NCBI GenBank assembly: GCA_005784505.1
Contig: VCAZ01000054.1
Span: 1,398,501-1,462,500 of the forward strand
Direction: 5' to 3'
DNA from: Bagarius yarrelli
Taxonomy: Eukaryota > Chordata > Actinopteri > Siluriformes > Sisoridae
Length of the DNA: 64,000 nt
This document shows, piece after piece, positions 23,077-35,644 of this stretch. The notes beneath the pieces are model-generated. The model saw nothing but the letters and a program-made list of their open reading frames with translations. It ran no database searches and had not been told where the DNA came from. Each line of letters starts with the position of its first letter. Positions within the stretch are counted from its first letter, which is position 1. Made by a program: the position numbers and the translations under genes.

Positions 23077-26000
23077 ATTTCACAGCACACTGTAGACAAG
23101 AGCTCGCGCATGAGTCCGCACCTCTCGGCTCTATACATCCGGATTTACATGCGGGCTGCGTCTCAAACCGCACAGCAAACCCTAAACCCCGTCTGTTCGC
23201 TACATTAACGAATCACAATAGCGCGGGTTTACGCGTGACTGGATGCGCGTGAAATCGGTTCCGTGGCTGGGCCGTTTCCCAATCCACAAAGCACCGTAGT
23301 AGTGTGTGTGTGTGTGTTACAGGTGTCGTTCTAAATCAGCACGGGTGTGTCCAAAGTTAAACTTGTTCAGTCCTTCACAGATCTTTGAAACACTGTCAGC
23401 TCGCAGTTTACTGATAATGATCACACAATAAGTTTATCTTAGAGCTCGCATTATCAGAGGGACTGTGTATTGTTTGTGTAATGTGTGTAATACACCATGA
23501 TAGTGTATGGGGTGTTCCCACCGCGTTAACATGTTTTACAGTGTGTAAGTTTGTCTAACATATTGTTAGTGTGTTACAGTGTGTTAGTGTGTGTAACAGC
23601 GTTACTGTGTTACACTGTTAGTGTCTGTAACAATATAATTCTGTTACACTGTGTTGTAGCGTGTGTAATGTAGTGTTAGTGTGTGTAACTGTGTTAATGT
23701 ATGTAACATAGTGTTAGTGTGTGTAACGTAGTGTATTATGGTTTTTTACAAAAATGGTATGTGTCTAACCAGTAAGTAACAGATTTGGTGAATGCACACA
23801 CAAAAGCATTCACCTACACACACACACACACAGAGTAATCGTGTTTGTTTTTTCTTCTCGACAGTCGGCTTACATACCCAAGGAGGGGAAAAGCAAGAAT
23901 GAAGGTGAGTGTGTTATTAATGTAAGATTGGGGAAGGGGGAATAATGTGTTTGTGTTAGTATTTGTGGTGATCAGTGTGCAATGTGTGTTGCAGTGCAGT
24001 TGTGTGTGTGTGTGGTGATCAGTGTACAGTGTGTGTTGCAGTGCCTTGTGCTTGGGTGTGCAGTGTCAGTGTACAGTGAGTTGTGTGTTGCAGTGACAGT
24101 GTGTGTTGGTAGTATGTGTGGTGATCAGTGTACAGTGTGTGTTGCAGTGTGGTAGTATGTGTGGTGATCAGTGTACAGTGTGTGTTGCAGTGTGGTAGTA
24201 TGTGTGGTGATCAGTGTACAGTGTGTGCAGTGTGTGACAGTGTATTGTGTAAAGTTTGTGATCAGTGTACAGTGTGTGTTGCAGTGTGGTAGGTGTGGTG
24301 TGTGTGATCCGTTTACAGTGTGTGATCAGTGGTATCAGTGTTACAGTGTGTTACAGTGTGGTGATTAGTTTACAGTGTGTGTGTTGCAGTGTGTTTGTGT
24401 GTGTGTGGTGATCAGTTTACAGTGTGTGTTGCAGTGTGGTGATCAGTGTACAGTGTGTGTTGCAGTGTGGTGATCAGTGTACAGTGTGTGTTGTGGGATC
24501 AGTTTAAAGTTGTTGGTTTTGCAGTGTGTGATCAGTGTATTTTGTGTTGCACAGATAGTGTGGTGATTGTAAGTTGTGTGGTGCAGTGGGGTGATCAGTG
24601 TACAGTGTGTTTTGCAGTATGTTGTTGTGTGTGTTTGTGTGATCAGTGTACATGTGTTGCAGTGTGGTGATCAGTGTACCAGGTGGTGTACAGTGTGGGA
24701 GTGATCAGTGCAGTGTTGGTGGTGCAGTGTGGTTGTATGTGGTGTGTGGGTCATGTCAGTAGTGTGTTGCAGTGTGTATATGGGTGGTGATCAGTGTACA
24801 GTGTTGTTGCAGTGTGGTATAATTGGGTGACGTGTATAGTGGTTTGCGGTGTAGTATTGTGGTGATCAGTGTACCGTGTGTTGCAGTGTGTGTGTGTGGT
24901 GATCAGTGTACAGTGTGTGTTGCAGTGTGGTTGGGTGTGTGTGTGTGGTGATCAGTTTACAGTGTGTGTTGCAGTGGTTGTGTGTGTGTGGTGATCAGTT
25001 TTACAGTGTGTGTTAGAGTGTGGGTGATGTGTGTGTGACAGTGTGTGTTATGTGTGTTGCAGTTGTGTTACAGTGTGTGTTTTGTGGTGGATCATGTGTG
25101 TGGTCATGTGGTGATTCAGTGTTACAGTGTGTGTTGCAGTGTGGTGATCAGTTACAGTGTGTGTTGCAGTGTGTGTGTGGTGTTGTTGCAGTGTGGTGTA
25201 TGTGTGTGTGGTGATCAGTGTACAGTGTGTGTTGCAGTGTGGTGATCAGTGTACAGTGTGTGTTGCAGTGTGGTGATTAGTGTACAGTGTGTGTTGCAGT
25301 GTGGTTGCATGTGTGTGTGGTGATCAGTGTACAGTGTGTGTTGCAGTGTGGTAATCAGTGTACAGTGTGTGTTGCAGTGTGGTAATCAGTGTACAGTGTG
25401 TGTTACAGTGTGGTAATCAGTGTACAGTGTGTGTTACAGTTGTACAGTGTGCGTTGCAGTGTGGTACAGTGTACAGTGTGTTTTGGCAGTGTGGTAATCA
25501 GTGTGTGTGTGTTGACAGTGTGTGTTGCAGTGTGGTAATCAGTGTACAGTGTGTGCAGTGTATAGTGTAACGTAGTGTTACAGTGTGGTAATCAGTGTAC
25601 AGTGTGCGTTGCAGTGTGGTAGTGTGTGTGTGTGGTGTTTTGAGGACAGCACTGGTTGAACATTAGCTAATCTTTAACAGTGGAAGCTGTGTTTAAATTT
25701 AACATCTCTGACCTCGTCTGGTCACAGAGTCTTCCGTCAACTAATCCCGAAGGTCACTACAATCTGTGTGTGTGTGTGTGTGTGTGTGTGTTTGTTTGGG
25801 GTCAGTGTAGGAGCAAGGGCATATTTTTTTATGGTTATTCCGCAAACTACATCACTCCATCATTTAATCGCTTAATTATTCCACCGTTCTATTACTGCCA
25901 CACTTTCACCCCTTACTTTATCATTCTATCACTCTGTCGCTTTATTTCATCAATCTATCATTTTGTAACTCTTTTCCTCCAATACCCTGCCATTCTGCCA

Positions 26001-27170
26001 CTCCATCTCTACCTCACTCCACCAATCCGTCACTCAAACACTCTTTTATTCTGTTACGCTGTCATTTCATCTCTTCCTCACACCATTATTTCATCACCTC
26101 GTCATATTGTAACACCTCCACTCTGTCAACATACTGCCACTCCGACAATACATTACTCCATCACTGCCACTCCACTACTCCATCACTACCACTCCATCAC
26201 CATCACTCCATCACTACATTATGCCAGCACTTCTGTTCAGTTCAGTTTATGTGGCAGTTTTAACAATTTCACCTTGTCGATGAGTATTGAGTGTAGAGGT
26301 GTGTTAGTGTTAAGTGTGTTATCGATTAGTTTAATGGTGTTAGAACACTTTTGGCAAAGATTAACACTGAACAGTACAGTGTGTTAACATACTAACTGTG
26401 TGTCTGTCTGTGTGTGCAGTGGTGGCATTTATGGAGGTGTACAGTAAGAGCAGGTGCAATCCAAGAGAGACGCTGGTGGACGTACAGCAGGAATATTCAC
26501 ACGACACACACATCACCTACCTGCCCCCCTGTGTGGTGCTGCAGCGCTGTGGGGGCTGCTGTAATGATGAAGCAATGGAGTGTGTTCCTACACACACACA
26601 TAACATCACACTGGAGGTGAGATACACTTACACACAATACTCATTCACACACTCACCCCACTCCCACACACTCTAATTTACACACACACTCGCTCACATA
26701 CACTCGCTCACTTACTTACTCACTCACTCACTCACTTACTCTCAGTTACTCTTTTTTTTTTTCAGTCACTCATCCACTCTCTTACACACACTCATTCACT
26801 TCCTCCCTTCCTCACTCACTCACTCACTCACCTACTCACACAAACAAACAAATACACACACACACACTCGCGCACACACACACACATGGCTTTTTGCAGT
26901 TAGGTAAGCTGAGACTACTTGTGTGTGGACCCCAACCACTAATATTGTTTGTGTGTGTAGTTGTTAAGGGTTAAACCTGGTGTAGGAGAACACAAAACTC
27001 AGCTGAGCTTCACAGAACACACACAATGTATCTGCAGGTAAGTTCATTTACACACACAAATACACGCACACACAAATACACACACACAAATATTTAGTGA
27101 TTTTACTTACTGTAATGTTTTTTTCCTTTTCAGAATAAAACCAGAAGTGAAAACAAAAAAAGAATAGTAA

Positions 27171-27209
<39 letters not shown>

Positions 27210-27743
27210 TGTTTATTTAATCTTGTTCGTTGGGTAAAGAAATGAGAAACAGTCAGCGGGATGATAATGTTAATGCTAGCACTGATGCTTATGCTAATAC
27301 GTCGGCACTGTATAGTACACTATATGGTCAACTCTTCTGGCCTGCACACACACACAGACGGACACATGCATACACACACACACACTGACAGACACAGACA
27401 GGGACACACACAGACACACACACTTATACACACACACATACATACAGTGCCTGTGTTGCACAGACAGCTGAGGTGATAAAGGATAATGATGGTCATAACA
27501 CAGACATTTTTATGTGCATGTGTGTAAAAGACACTCGGACCACAGTCAAACACACACACACACACACACGGACACACACACACTCTCTCTGCAGCTGTCT
27601 GACACTTCCAAGTTCTAATCATAGCCACAGGTGTCACACCATCAATTGCCAACCTCCATTTATTTTTAGTTCTGGAAACTAAGGCGGAGTCTTAACACAC
27701 ACACACACACATTCAAATGCACCTGCTTTAATTGGATAAGAGT

Positions 27744-27807
<64 letters not shown>

Positions 27808-28057
27808 GATCAGGTTATCTGAGAAGGCTAAATCAAATCCACTGCTTATGGATTTAGGGCAGACCTGCTCCTGTTCACGAGCACGTACACACACACACAC
27901 ACACACACACACTGATCTCCCCTTCTGCTTATTCTGAGCACGGCTGTGTGCTGTTATATCGCCTTTGCTCTCTGTGTGTTTGCGCTTTAATGAATATGTT
28001 TCTGCTCAACATCCTGATATGGTCAAATGTCACAAAGAGAAGAGTAAAGAAAGAAAG

Positions 28058-28093
<36 letters not shown>

Positions 28094-30732
28094 GTGTGTA
28101 TGTGTGAGTTGTGTGTGTTCCAGTGGAACTCTAACTAAACTTTGGGTCTGTATCAATAATGGAGCTCTAATTCCTACTCCCTATTTCCCAATTCCTACTC
28201 TCTAATACATAACTCCTACAATCTAATCCCTACTTCCTTATTCAAATTCCCTACTTCCCTATCCCCACTTCCTACCTCCTAATACATACTTCCTAATCCT
28301 TAAATCCTACAATCTAATCCATACATCCTAATTGTTACTCCCTATCTCTTAATCCCTATTCCTGTGTCTTTAATTTTTACACTGTTATCCATACTTCCTA
28401 ATCCCTACTTCATATTTTCTAATCTTTACCCCCTATGTTCTACTACCTTATCCTTACTTTCTAATCCCTACTTCATTATTTCTATTTTATAAACCATAAT
28501 CCATAATCCTTATTTTTTCTACCCCTACTCTATACTTTCATTTACCTACTCCCTAATCCTTTCTCCCTAGTTCCTAGTCTATAATTCCTACACCCTAATC
28601 TTTATTCTGTACTCCCTAATCCCTACTCTCTACATCATCACCCATGATCCCTAAACCCTACTTCCCACATCCTAATTTCTAACCCCCTAATCCTACCGTA
28701 ATTTCTACTTCTTCCTAATCCTGCTCACTAATCCCTAGTCCCTACACACAGCACAGTTCATTATCTTCTTATCCTGGTTCCGTGCACTCTGGGATATTTT
28801 GGGAATAGTGAGTAGGGTGAGCTTGGCATTTGGGATAGGGCCTCTTTTCTCTGCTTCATGATATTGACTGTGCCTGTCTCAGATCTTTGGCTTAGACATC
28901 TCTTTGTCTCTCTGTCCCCCTCCCACCCCATCTCTCTATCTCTCTCTCCCTCTGCCCTGTCTGTCTCTCTGCTTGTCTTGCAGCCACTGTGAGCCCTGCT
29001 CGGAGAGGAAGAAGCACTGGTTTGTGCAGGATCCTCTCACCTGCAGGTGTTCCTGCACACTGACTCACTTACAGTGCAGCTCCAGAAAGCTTGAATTAAA
29101 CCAGAGAGTTTGCAGGTTTGTTCAACAATTCGTCCTGCGTGTGTGTGTGTGTGTGATGCATTATTGTGCGGTTCTTGGATTTTTCTGCATGACTCTGTCA
29201 CCTGCTCGCGCCCTATTACTCTCCACTGAACACAGCTGCATGCGAAAGACCTCGAAAGCACATCACTGAAATGAACACACGTGTGGTGTGAGTGTGGCAG
29301 AGACAAAAAAACAGAGAGGTGTGTGTGTGTGAGTGTGTGTGAGATAGAGAGTGTTATAAATATTAAGAGATAAAATAAAATGTCCACATTATATTCCATT
29401 TGTCCTTTTTAAACAAAAAGATGTCACACACTTGTCCGGTCTCACACTCATTAGCTGATTGACGGCGACCGCGTTAAAGGACACTGATATTCCACCATGA
29501 TATCACAAGCCTCAGTGTCATATTATCTTCTCTAATACACTTTACTACGCCTGTACATGTTTGCAATGATTCGCTGTAACACTCTCACTGTCATTATTGT
29601 TAAATAACAGCTGAATAATAAAAAACATTCGCAGCATACGGTGGACAAGAAGTGCAAAACTACATAACAAATCTGGAAACAAAATTACAAAACCAACAAC
29701 TACATTAAAAAAAATCTGAAAACAAAATAACACCTGTAAGCAAAATTACACATCCAAAAAACAGTAAATAACAGGAAAGGTAGGAGTGGATTGCGAATGG
29801 ATTTGTGTAATGTTCACAAATCATTTTTCCAATTGCAATTTGTATTTATTTTATCTGATTTGTTATTTGTTTCCCTGATTTTTATCTCGTTTTCGGATTT
29901 ATTTTGTTTCAGATTTATTTTGTTTCCGAAATTATTATTTTTTATATTTGTTATTTTGTTTTTTTAATTTGTTATTGGGCAGCACGGTGGCTTAGTGGTT
30001 AGCGGTTAGCACTGTTGCCTAACAGCAAGGAGGCCCGGGTTTGATTCCCAGCCAGGGGGTCTTTCTGTGTAGAGTTTGCATGTTCTCCGTGGGTTTTCTC
30101 TGGTTTCCACAGTCCAAAAACATGTATGTTATGTTGATTGGTGATTCTAAATTGCCCATAGGAGTGAGTATGTGTGGCCCTGTGATGGACTGGCAACCTG
30201 TCCAGGGTGTCCCCCTCCTGCCCTTGCAGAGGTGGCCCTGAATTAGGGAATAAGCAGGTATAGAAAATGAATGAATCATTTATTTTATTTTTTTATTTTG
30301 CACTTCTCTGCCACTGAAGTAGCTTGAGTCATGTAGGTCCAAACCATAAGAAGATAAGAAGAACACAGTTAAATAAATTCTGGATGGTGGATCTGTGATT
30401 TCACCTCTGAACTTGGATTTTAATAGAAACACGTCCACGCTGCTTGCTTTTTACCAAATATTAGTGTCTTTATTTATTAATCAGTTACGCAACTCACCAT
30501 CTGCCTGATTACATCATAAATTAAACCCCCAAAACCTTTATTTTGTTAAGTGTCTGTTTAGAACACTTAGCTCACTAATCCTGACAGAACCTAAATAAAT
30601 GCACCTACATCCTGTGTAGTGCACTACTGAACTTGTGTGGTACTTGGCTCATTAATGCCATAATGCTAATTTACACACTATTTTCTGTCTCTCTCTCTCT
30701 CTCTTCACAGATGTGATAAACCAAGGAGATGA
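20468..30732 (+). CDS. vegfa: Vascular endothelial growth factor A, 165-type isoform (seven coding exons)
   Basis: Secreted homodimeric ligand of VEGF receptors and neuropilin that drives blood-vessel growth. Coding exons: 20468-20533, 23865-23904, 26420-26616, 26961-27037, 27134-27166, 28984-29115 and 30711-30732, all with GT/AG borders and consistent phases, giving 188 aa. Exons of 197, 77 and 132 nt match the sizes known for human exons 3, 4 and 7. Residues 1-22 form the signal peptide. The cystine-knot domain starts near Cys48 and includes 'RCGGCCNDE' (78-86), a glycosylation sequon Asn97-Ile-Thr and 'CIC' (124-126). Residues 127-137 are the basic exon 5. The heparin/neuropilin domain (139-182) includes 'CEPCSERKKHWFVQDP'. 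The end, CDKPRR, is the canonical pro-angiogenic C-terminus. The start follows a CAGCC context. I found no counterpart of mammalian exon 6 in the intron at 27167-28983. The protein looks closer to zebrafish Vegfaa than Vegfab, but the paralogue (vegfaa or vegfab) is not certain. Odd point: a direct exon 5 to last-exon splice would create TAA. Confidence 0.96.
20534..23864. repeat. vegfa intron 1: TAGTGTAT minisatellite with higher-order repeats
   Basis: From about 20690 to 22880 the intron is almost wholly 'TAGTGTATTAGTGTATAGTG'-type repeats of roughly 20 bp. At 20841, 20939, 21037 and 21135 a 98-bp higher-order unit recurs nearly unchanged (landmarks TGTAATAATGTATAATATGT and CATAGTAGTAGTGTGTATAA), then recurs at longer spacing near 21259 and 21388. 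23013-23072 is a pure (GA)n tract. 22900-23300 is CpG-containing unique sequence. 23520-23720 is a looser 'TGTGTAACAGTGTTAGTG' array. Confidence 0.9.
23905..26419. repeat. vegfa intron 2: 31-bp minisatellite
   Basis: About 23960-25650 is a variable array whose core unit is 31 bp (for example starts at 24441 and 24472): GATCAGTGTACAGTGTGTGT followed by TGCAGTGTGGT. Many units carry TTGCAG, resembling a 3' splice acceptor, and a GATC site. The remainder (25690-26400) is a 'CACTCCATCACT'-rich stretch with no recognised gene. Open frames across this intron are repeat translations. Confidence 0.9.
27167..28983. repeat. vegfa intron 5: microsatellites and CCCTAATCCCTACT array
   Basis: (GT)n at 27174-27208, (CA)n at 27550-27570, a long (GT)n at 27748-27804, (CA)n at 27889-27912 and (GT)n at 28060-28091. 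About 28160-28745 is a degenerate array of 'CTACTCCCTAATCC' units of about 14 bp. The final 100 bases before exon 7 are pyrimidine-rich (CTCTCTGTCTGTCC type), a strong polypyrimidine context for the acceptor at 28983. Confidence 0.8.
29660..29968. repeat. AT-rich inverted-repeat region in vegfa intron 6
   Basis: The left arm (29665-29740) repeats 'AAATCTGGAAACAAAATTAC'-like words. The right arm (29860-29965) repeats the complement ('GATTTATTTTGTTTCAGATT'). The arms could form an imperfect hairpin, as in a MITE. No target duplication was identified. A SINE follows directly. Confidence 0.5.
29977..30276 (+). mobile_element. DANA/mermaid-like tRNA-derived SINE (copy 1, in vegfa intron 6)
   Basis: The head has a polymerase III A-box-like 'TGGCTTAGTGGTTAGC' and a B-box-like 'GGTTTGATTCCC'. 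The body has 'GTTTGCATGTTCTC', 'CAGTCCAAAAACATGTATGT', 'TGATGGACTGGCAACCTGTC' and a tail ending ATGAATGAAT. It is intronic and cannot affect the reading frame. Confidence 0.85.
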
Positions 30733-31172
30733 CGATGACGCTGGTCTGAGACACGCACTGAATGAAGGAATAATCTGAGCACTTTTCAGTAACCTGTGGA
30801 CCACATACACACACTCACACACACACACACTTTTGAAGAGACAATTGAGACCCAGCGGCTGTTTGGTTTTGTGTGATGTAAGGAGAGACAGAGGACAGCC
30901 GGGAGGAAGACAATGTGTAAAGCTGCTATGGAGACAAGCGGACGCCCTACGATATAGACGGACAGACAGGCAGCTGCTGTGTCACCCATTTTTATTTAAA
31001 TTAAATAGTCAGATTGGGCGGGACACCGGACTGAGCCACTCTCTGATTGGACAACAGGGAATCTTTGAGGATACGCCACCGTTCTTATGTAAATAATCCA
31101 AGGATATGCAGCGTAGGGAAGTTCTTCCAGTTTTCACCGAGGACGCTTAATCAGAAATCATCCATTTATAAC

Positions 31173-31205
<33 letters not shown>

Positions 31206-31850
31206 TTGACTGTTATAATGTGTTTATTTTCCCAAGAGAAAAGCGAACGCTGTTAGGAAGCACGTCAACCGTGTGTAACACTCGTTTCTCTGTTTTTGTT
31301 TTTGTTTAGTTCACTATGTGTCTAATTTATAAAGCTAGCTCCAGTATTCTGTCTATTTAAACTGATTTATTTATATTCAGTGTTACTTTGCGTTGCTGTT
31401 TTGTTTTTTGCCTTGTGGTTTTATTTCTGTCAACGTCACCACTTAAATCTGCCAGACTTCGATTTATATTTCTATAAGAATAAAAAAAAAAAAACAGACA
31501 GAAAGACAGACAGGCAGGCTTCTCCAACATTCCTAAAAAACGGCTCTCTGACGGAGAGGACGAGCGGCATTTCTCAGTGAGACGCTGACGAATGGTGAGG
31601 AACATGAACGTGAGCCGGTTTCCGTCCGTCTCTGATAATGCGAGACGATTTTCCCGATAAAAACCACCCACCATTCTTCTACTTTTGTTAAAACAGATTG
31701 TTTTCATGTCCATTCTGTTTTCGTAATATATTTATTTGCGTGTTCAAGATTGAAATAGTAACACCACTTTTGTTTTAGCTTAACGTTAAATATGTATTTA
31801 TTTTTAAAATGTTATTGTTTTTTAATAAACCCCAAAACAATGGCTGTGTG
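30733..31850 (+). promoter_or_regulatory. vegfa: vegfa 3' UTR with CA-rich and AU-rich elements
   Basis: It follows the TGA at 30730-30732. A CA-rich stretch (30804-30831) lies just after the stop; a CA-rich element binding hnRNP L is known in the human VEGFA 3' UTR. A (TAA)n run lies at about 31170-31203. AU-rich motifs include TTATTTATA at 31367-31375 and ATTTATTT near 31728 and 31797. These are classes of element linked to mRNA stability control. An early AATAAA at 31479-31484 abuts an A-run. Confidence 0.65.
31824..31829 (+). terminator. vegfa: vegfa polyadenylation signal AATAAA
   Basis: Canonical hexamer at the end of an AU-rich 3' UTR, about 1.1 kb after the stop codon. Cleavage is expected within 10-30 nt. 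The earlier AATAAA at 31479 could give a shorter form. Confidence 0.6.
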
Positions 31851-32267
31851 CTGGTTATTAAATGTCATTATTTATATCAGTGATCAAACAGTAAACCTCT
31901 GCTCTGCTGCTGGAATGGAATTTGAGTCATCTGTGTGTTGAGATCAAGCCAAGTATCTTCACCGTGATTGTGTGTGTAAATGCAATCGTGACCACCATCA
32001 TCTCCACTCTGAGGTGTGATCCTCCAGCTGATCCCCTGTCTGAGAAACCTAAGCACAGTTCCTCAATGCTGAACAGACATTCAGCGCGTTGATGTGGAAA
32101 CGTTTTCGCCTCTGACCAACTCTCCTTATGTGACCCCATTGTGTTGTAACCTGTAAGCACAGTGAAGCTGAGCCAAATCACACACTTAAAACACACCTCG
32201 TAACCACGACAACATTTAACACACTTACAGAAAGATTACAAAAGTCAAACAGAGACAGACAGACGGG

Positions 32268-32319
<52 letters not shown>

Positions 32320-32324
32320 CAGAC

Positions 32325-32408
<84 letters not shown>

Positions 32409-32516
32409 GAACACACACACTTAATGGAATTGAACATGCAGCTTCAATCTCAAGCACAAGAATTCAGTCAGAGGTTTATGATTTCCATCTGCCTCGTCTA
32501 TAACCAGGTACAGCAC

Positions 32517-32561
<45 letters not shown>

Positions 32562-32724
32562 GGTTACAGGGTGGAATGAACCAGATGATTCTGGTTGCTG
32601 CTCCTCTGGGTGAACAGAGTGCAACTGAACCACATCCTACATCATTTTATTGCTCTGTCTGCACTTCCTCCTCCCTTAGCACTGAGCTCTTTCTCTCTCT
32701 TACGCTTCCTCTCTCTCACACACA

Positions 32725-32772
<48 letters not shown>

Positions 32773-34430
32773 AACCCTCTCTCTCTCTCTCTCTCCTCAC
32801 TCTTTTACACACTTCATCCCTCTTAATAATCTCTCTCTTTCACACTCTATCACTCCCTCTCCCTCTCTCCCTCTCGTGCTGTGTGTAAAAGGTGATTGAT
32901 GAATATTACAGAATAAATACAGACTTTATCCTGCTCCGGCACTTAAATGTAAAGAATGTCTCATAGAGTTGAACCCTAAGTCAGCCAACTGAAAATTTTA
33001 CAACATGGTGAACCACATGGTTGTGTTTTAGGCCCTAGTTTATGGTCTGTATATTCAGACGTATTGTTTGAAAACTGGAAAGCCTCCTGTCATTGTTGTG
33101 TAACGAGTTTGTGTTGACAATAAGACTATAGAAAGCAGTGTATAAATACAACCAAAATGGAAGGTTAAAGCAGACACAAATTCTATTCAGGTCCCCAAAA
33201 CACTGTCTTTCTGTCTGTCTGCTTATCTATCCGGCTGCTCACTTAATGTCGAATCTAGCTTAAGACAGATAATGGATTTGTCTGGTTATCTATCAGTCTG
33301 CCTGTTGGTCTATCTGTCTAGCTTTCTATCTGTCTGTCTTTCTGCATATAATCAGCCTGCATATTTGACTGTCTGTGTGTGTATTTATTAGTCTGCCTAT
33401 TTGTCTGTCTGTCAATTTATCTAGCTTTCTATCTGTCTCTCTCTGTCTGTCTGCCTGCCTATTTGTCTGTCTGTCTATCTATCTTTTCATCTGTCACTCT
33501 GTCTGCCCCCTCTTTCTTTCTTTCTGTCTGCCTCTCTGTCTTTCTCTCTTTCTTGCTCTCTCGCTTTCTCTTTTGCTCTCTCTCTCTCTCTTTCTTTTTG
33601 TGATGTAACAAGAATATTTGGGTGTGTTAACTATCAAAGATCTCCATTAGATTTGTATTTTCATGAATTTTGTCCATATTTTGTCGGTTATTTAAATGTT
33701 ATTTAAATGTTATATATCACATGTGTGTAAGATTAATAATGTAATGACTATAAATGCTGGAATAACATTGGAACAGTGGATTAAAGCTATAACCCTTGAC
33801 CCCGCCCCTTCCTGTAACCACATCCATCATTTTCATTTAAACCATTCATAACTTTACACACCCGGCAGTCTTTAAACCATAACAGTGTGTGAGGTCTTTA
33901 AAGACTGATCCTGTTTAACAAGCTGCTGAGTAATACTCCATCACACAGCACCCTTAAACACACACACGCACACACACACACACACATACTCTTACACATA
34001 CACTTACAAATATGCGCTTAGACACACATACACGCACATATATTTACACACACACATACGCTTACACACACACACACACACACATACACTTACACACAAA
34101 CACATACACTTACACATATGCTTACAAACATACACGCACACAAACACATACACTTACACACAGATACACACACACAAATACACCTACACGCACATTCATA
34201 CACTTACACAAACGCACTCACACACCCATACTTACACAACACCCGTAAACACACACACACACACACTTACACAACACCCTCAAACAAACACACACGCACA
34301 CACACTTACATTATTGATAGTTATTTCATAAAACTTTCCAGTAAATTTTAGAGAAACTGAAGAGTGTTTTAAAGATAAAATTTGTGAAGCATCTGCACTC
34401 ACATTGCAGTGGACACGGTGGATACTGTAA

Positions 34431-34475
<45 letters not shown>

Positions 34476-34923
34476 GTAGAGGTAGCTGAGATGGTTGGAG
34501 TGTGTTGTACAGCCCCAGGTTTCATAGGAATTGAGTAAAGTAAGGAGAGATGGATAGGGAAAGCTGAAAATCATTAAAGTCTCTGTTTTTTGGCCTCCTG
34601 CTCTCCCAATGCATGCTGGGAAAAATATGAAGATGCCCAAGGCTTTATAATTCATCTGGAATCAGCAAGGGGCTGCGTTTCAAATTCACTCGCAGACACA
34701 GACAGACGGAGGCAAAAGAGATGAAAACAAAGACCTCCTACAGATTAAGAGTCAACCCTCTGACCTCTAACACACCACACCATGTGTGTGTGTATGTGTG
34801 TGTGTGTGTGCGTGCATGAGAACAGGCGAGCTAGTGCTAAACAAGTTTAAGTCAGTAGTTTAGCCACATATACCAATTAATCACACACTTTCCACTGAAA
34901 TACTGTAATACACACACATACAC

Positions 34924-34954
<31 letters not shown>

Positions 34955-35021
34955 AATAAAATAAATAACTTCCTGTGTGTGTATGAAGATGTGTATGAGG
35001 TATGTATGTATGTAAGTATGT

Positions 35022-35058
<37 letters not shown>

Positions 35059-35611
35059 GGGCGAGTTTCCGCCTGCCAGGTTTATAGGGTTTTTCCACAC
35101 AGAGAAGAAGAGAAGCTTTGTAAATGTAGCGCGGCTTTCGACACACACTCTCTCTGTGGAATGAAGAGATTAAAATTTACACACTCCACATTTTATTCCA
35201 GACATTTAAGCTTTAATTCCGCAGAATTCACGAACCTTAGACTAATGAACTGACCTCTGCAATAGAACCGTTAGCTTAGCACAGGTAAAAGAAAAAATGC
35301 TAACACACTCGGCCACATGTTTACAGGAAGTGTGAATGACAGCAGCGTTAGACTAACCCCGTCTGATTAACTTGACGCTGTTCAAATCATTCTCTTTACT
35401 CCTCATCAGATTCCTGAGCCTCTGATTGTTTTGGGAAACCGGTCCAAGCATGAAACCTGGCTCAACATGTCTGTACACACCTCTACTGCTCTCTTATGCT
35501 TACACACACACACACACACACACACATTACAGAAAAATCAACTTTATCACAAAAAATACAATTGAGTTCATAATTATTCTATTTTAACTTCATAGTTCTA
35601 TCTGACTGTGA

Positions 35612-35644
<33 letters not shown>

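Noticed and set aside
27167..28983. Mammalian-type vegfa exon 6 (extra heparin-binding exon)
   Set aside because: No basic, splice-bounded frame of suitable phase was found; the intron is mostly microsatellite and CCCTAATCC repeats.
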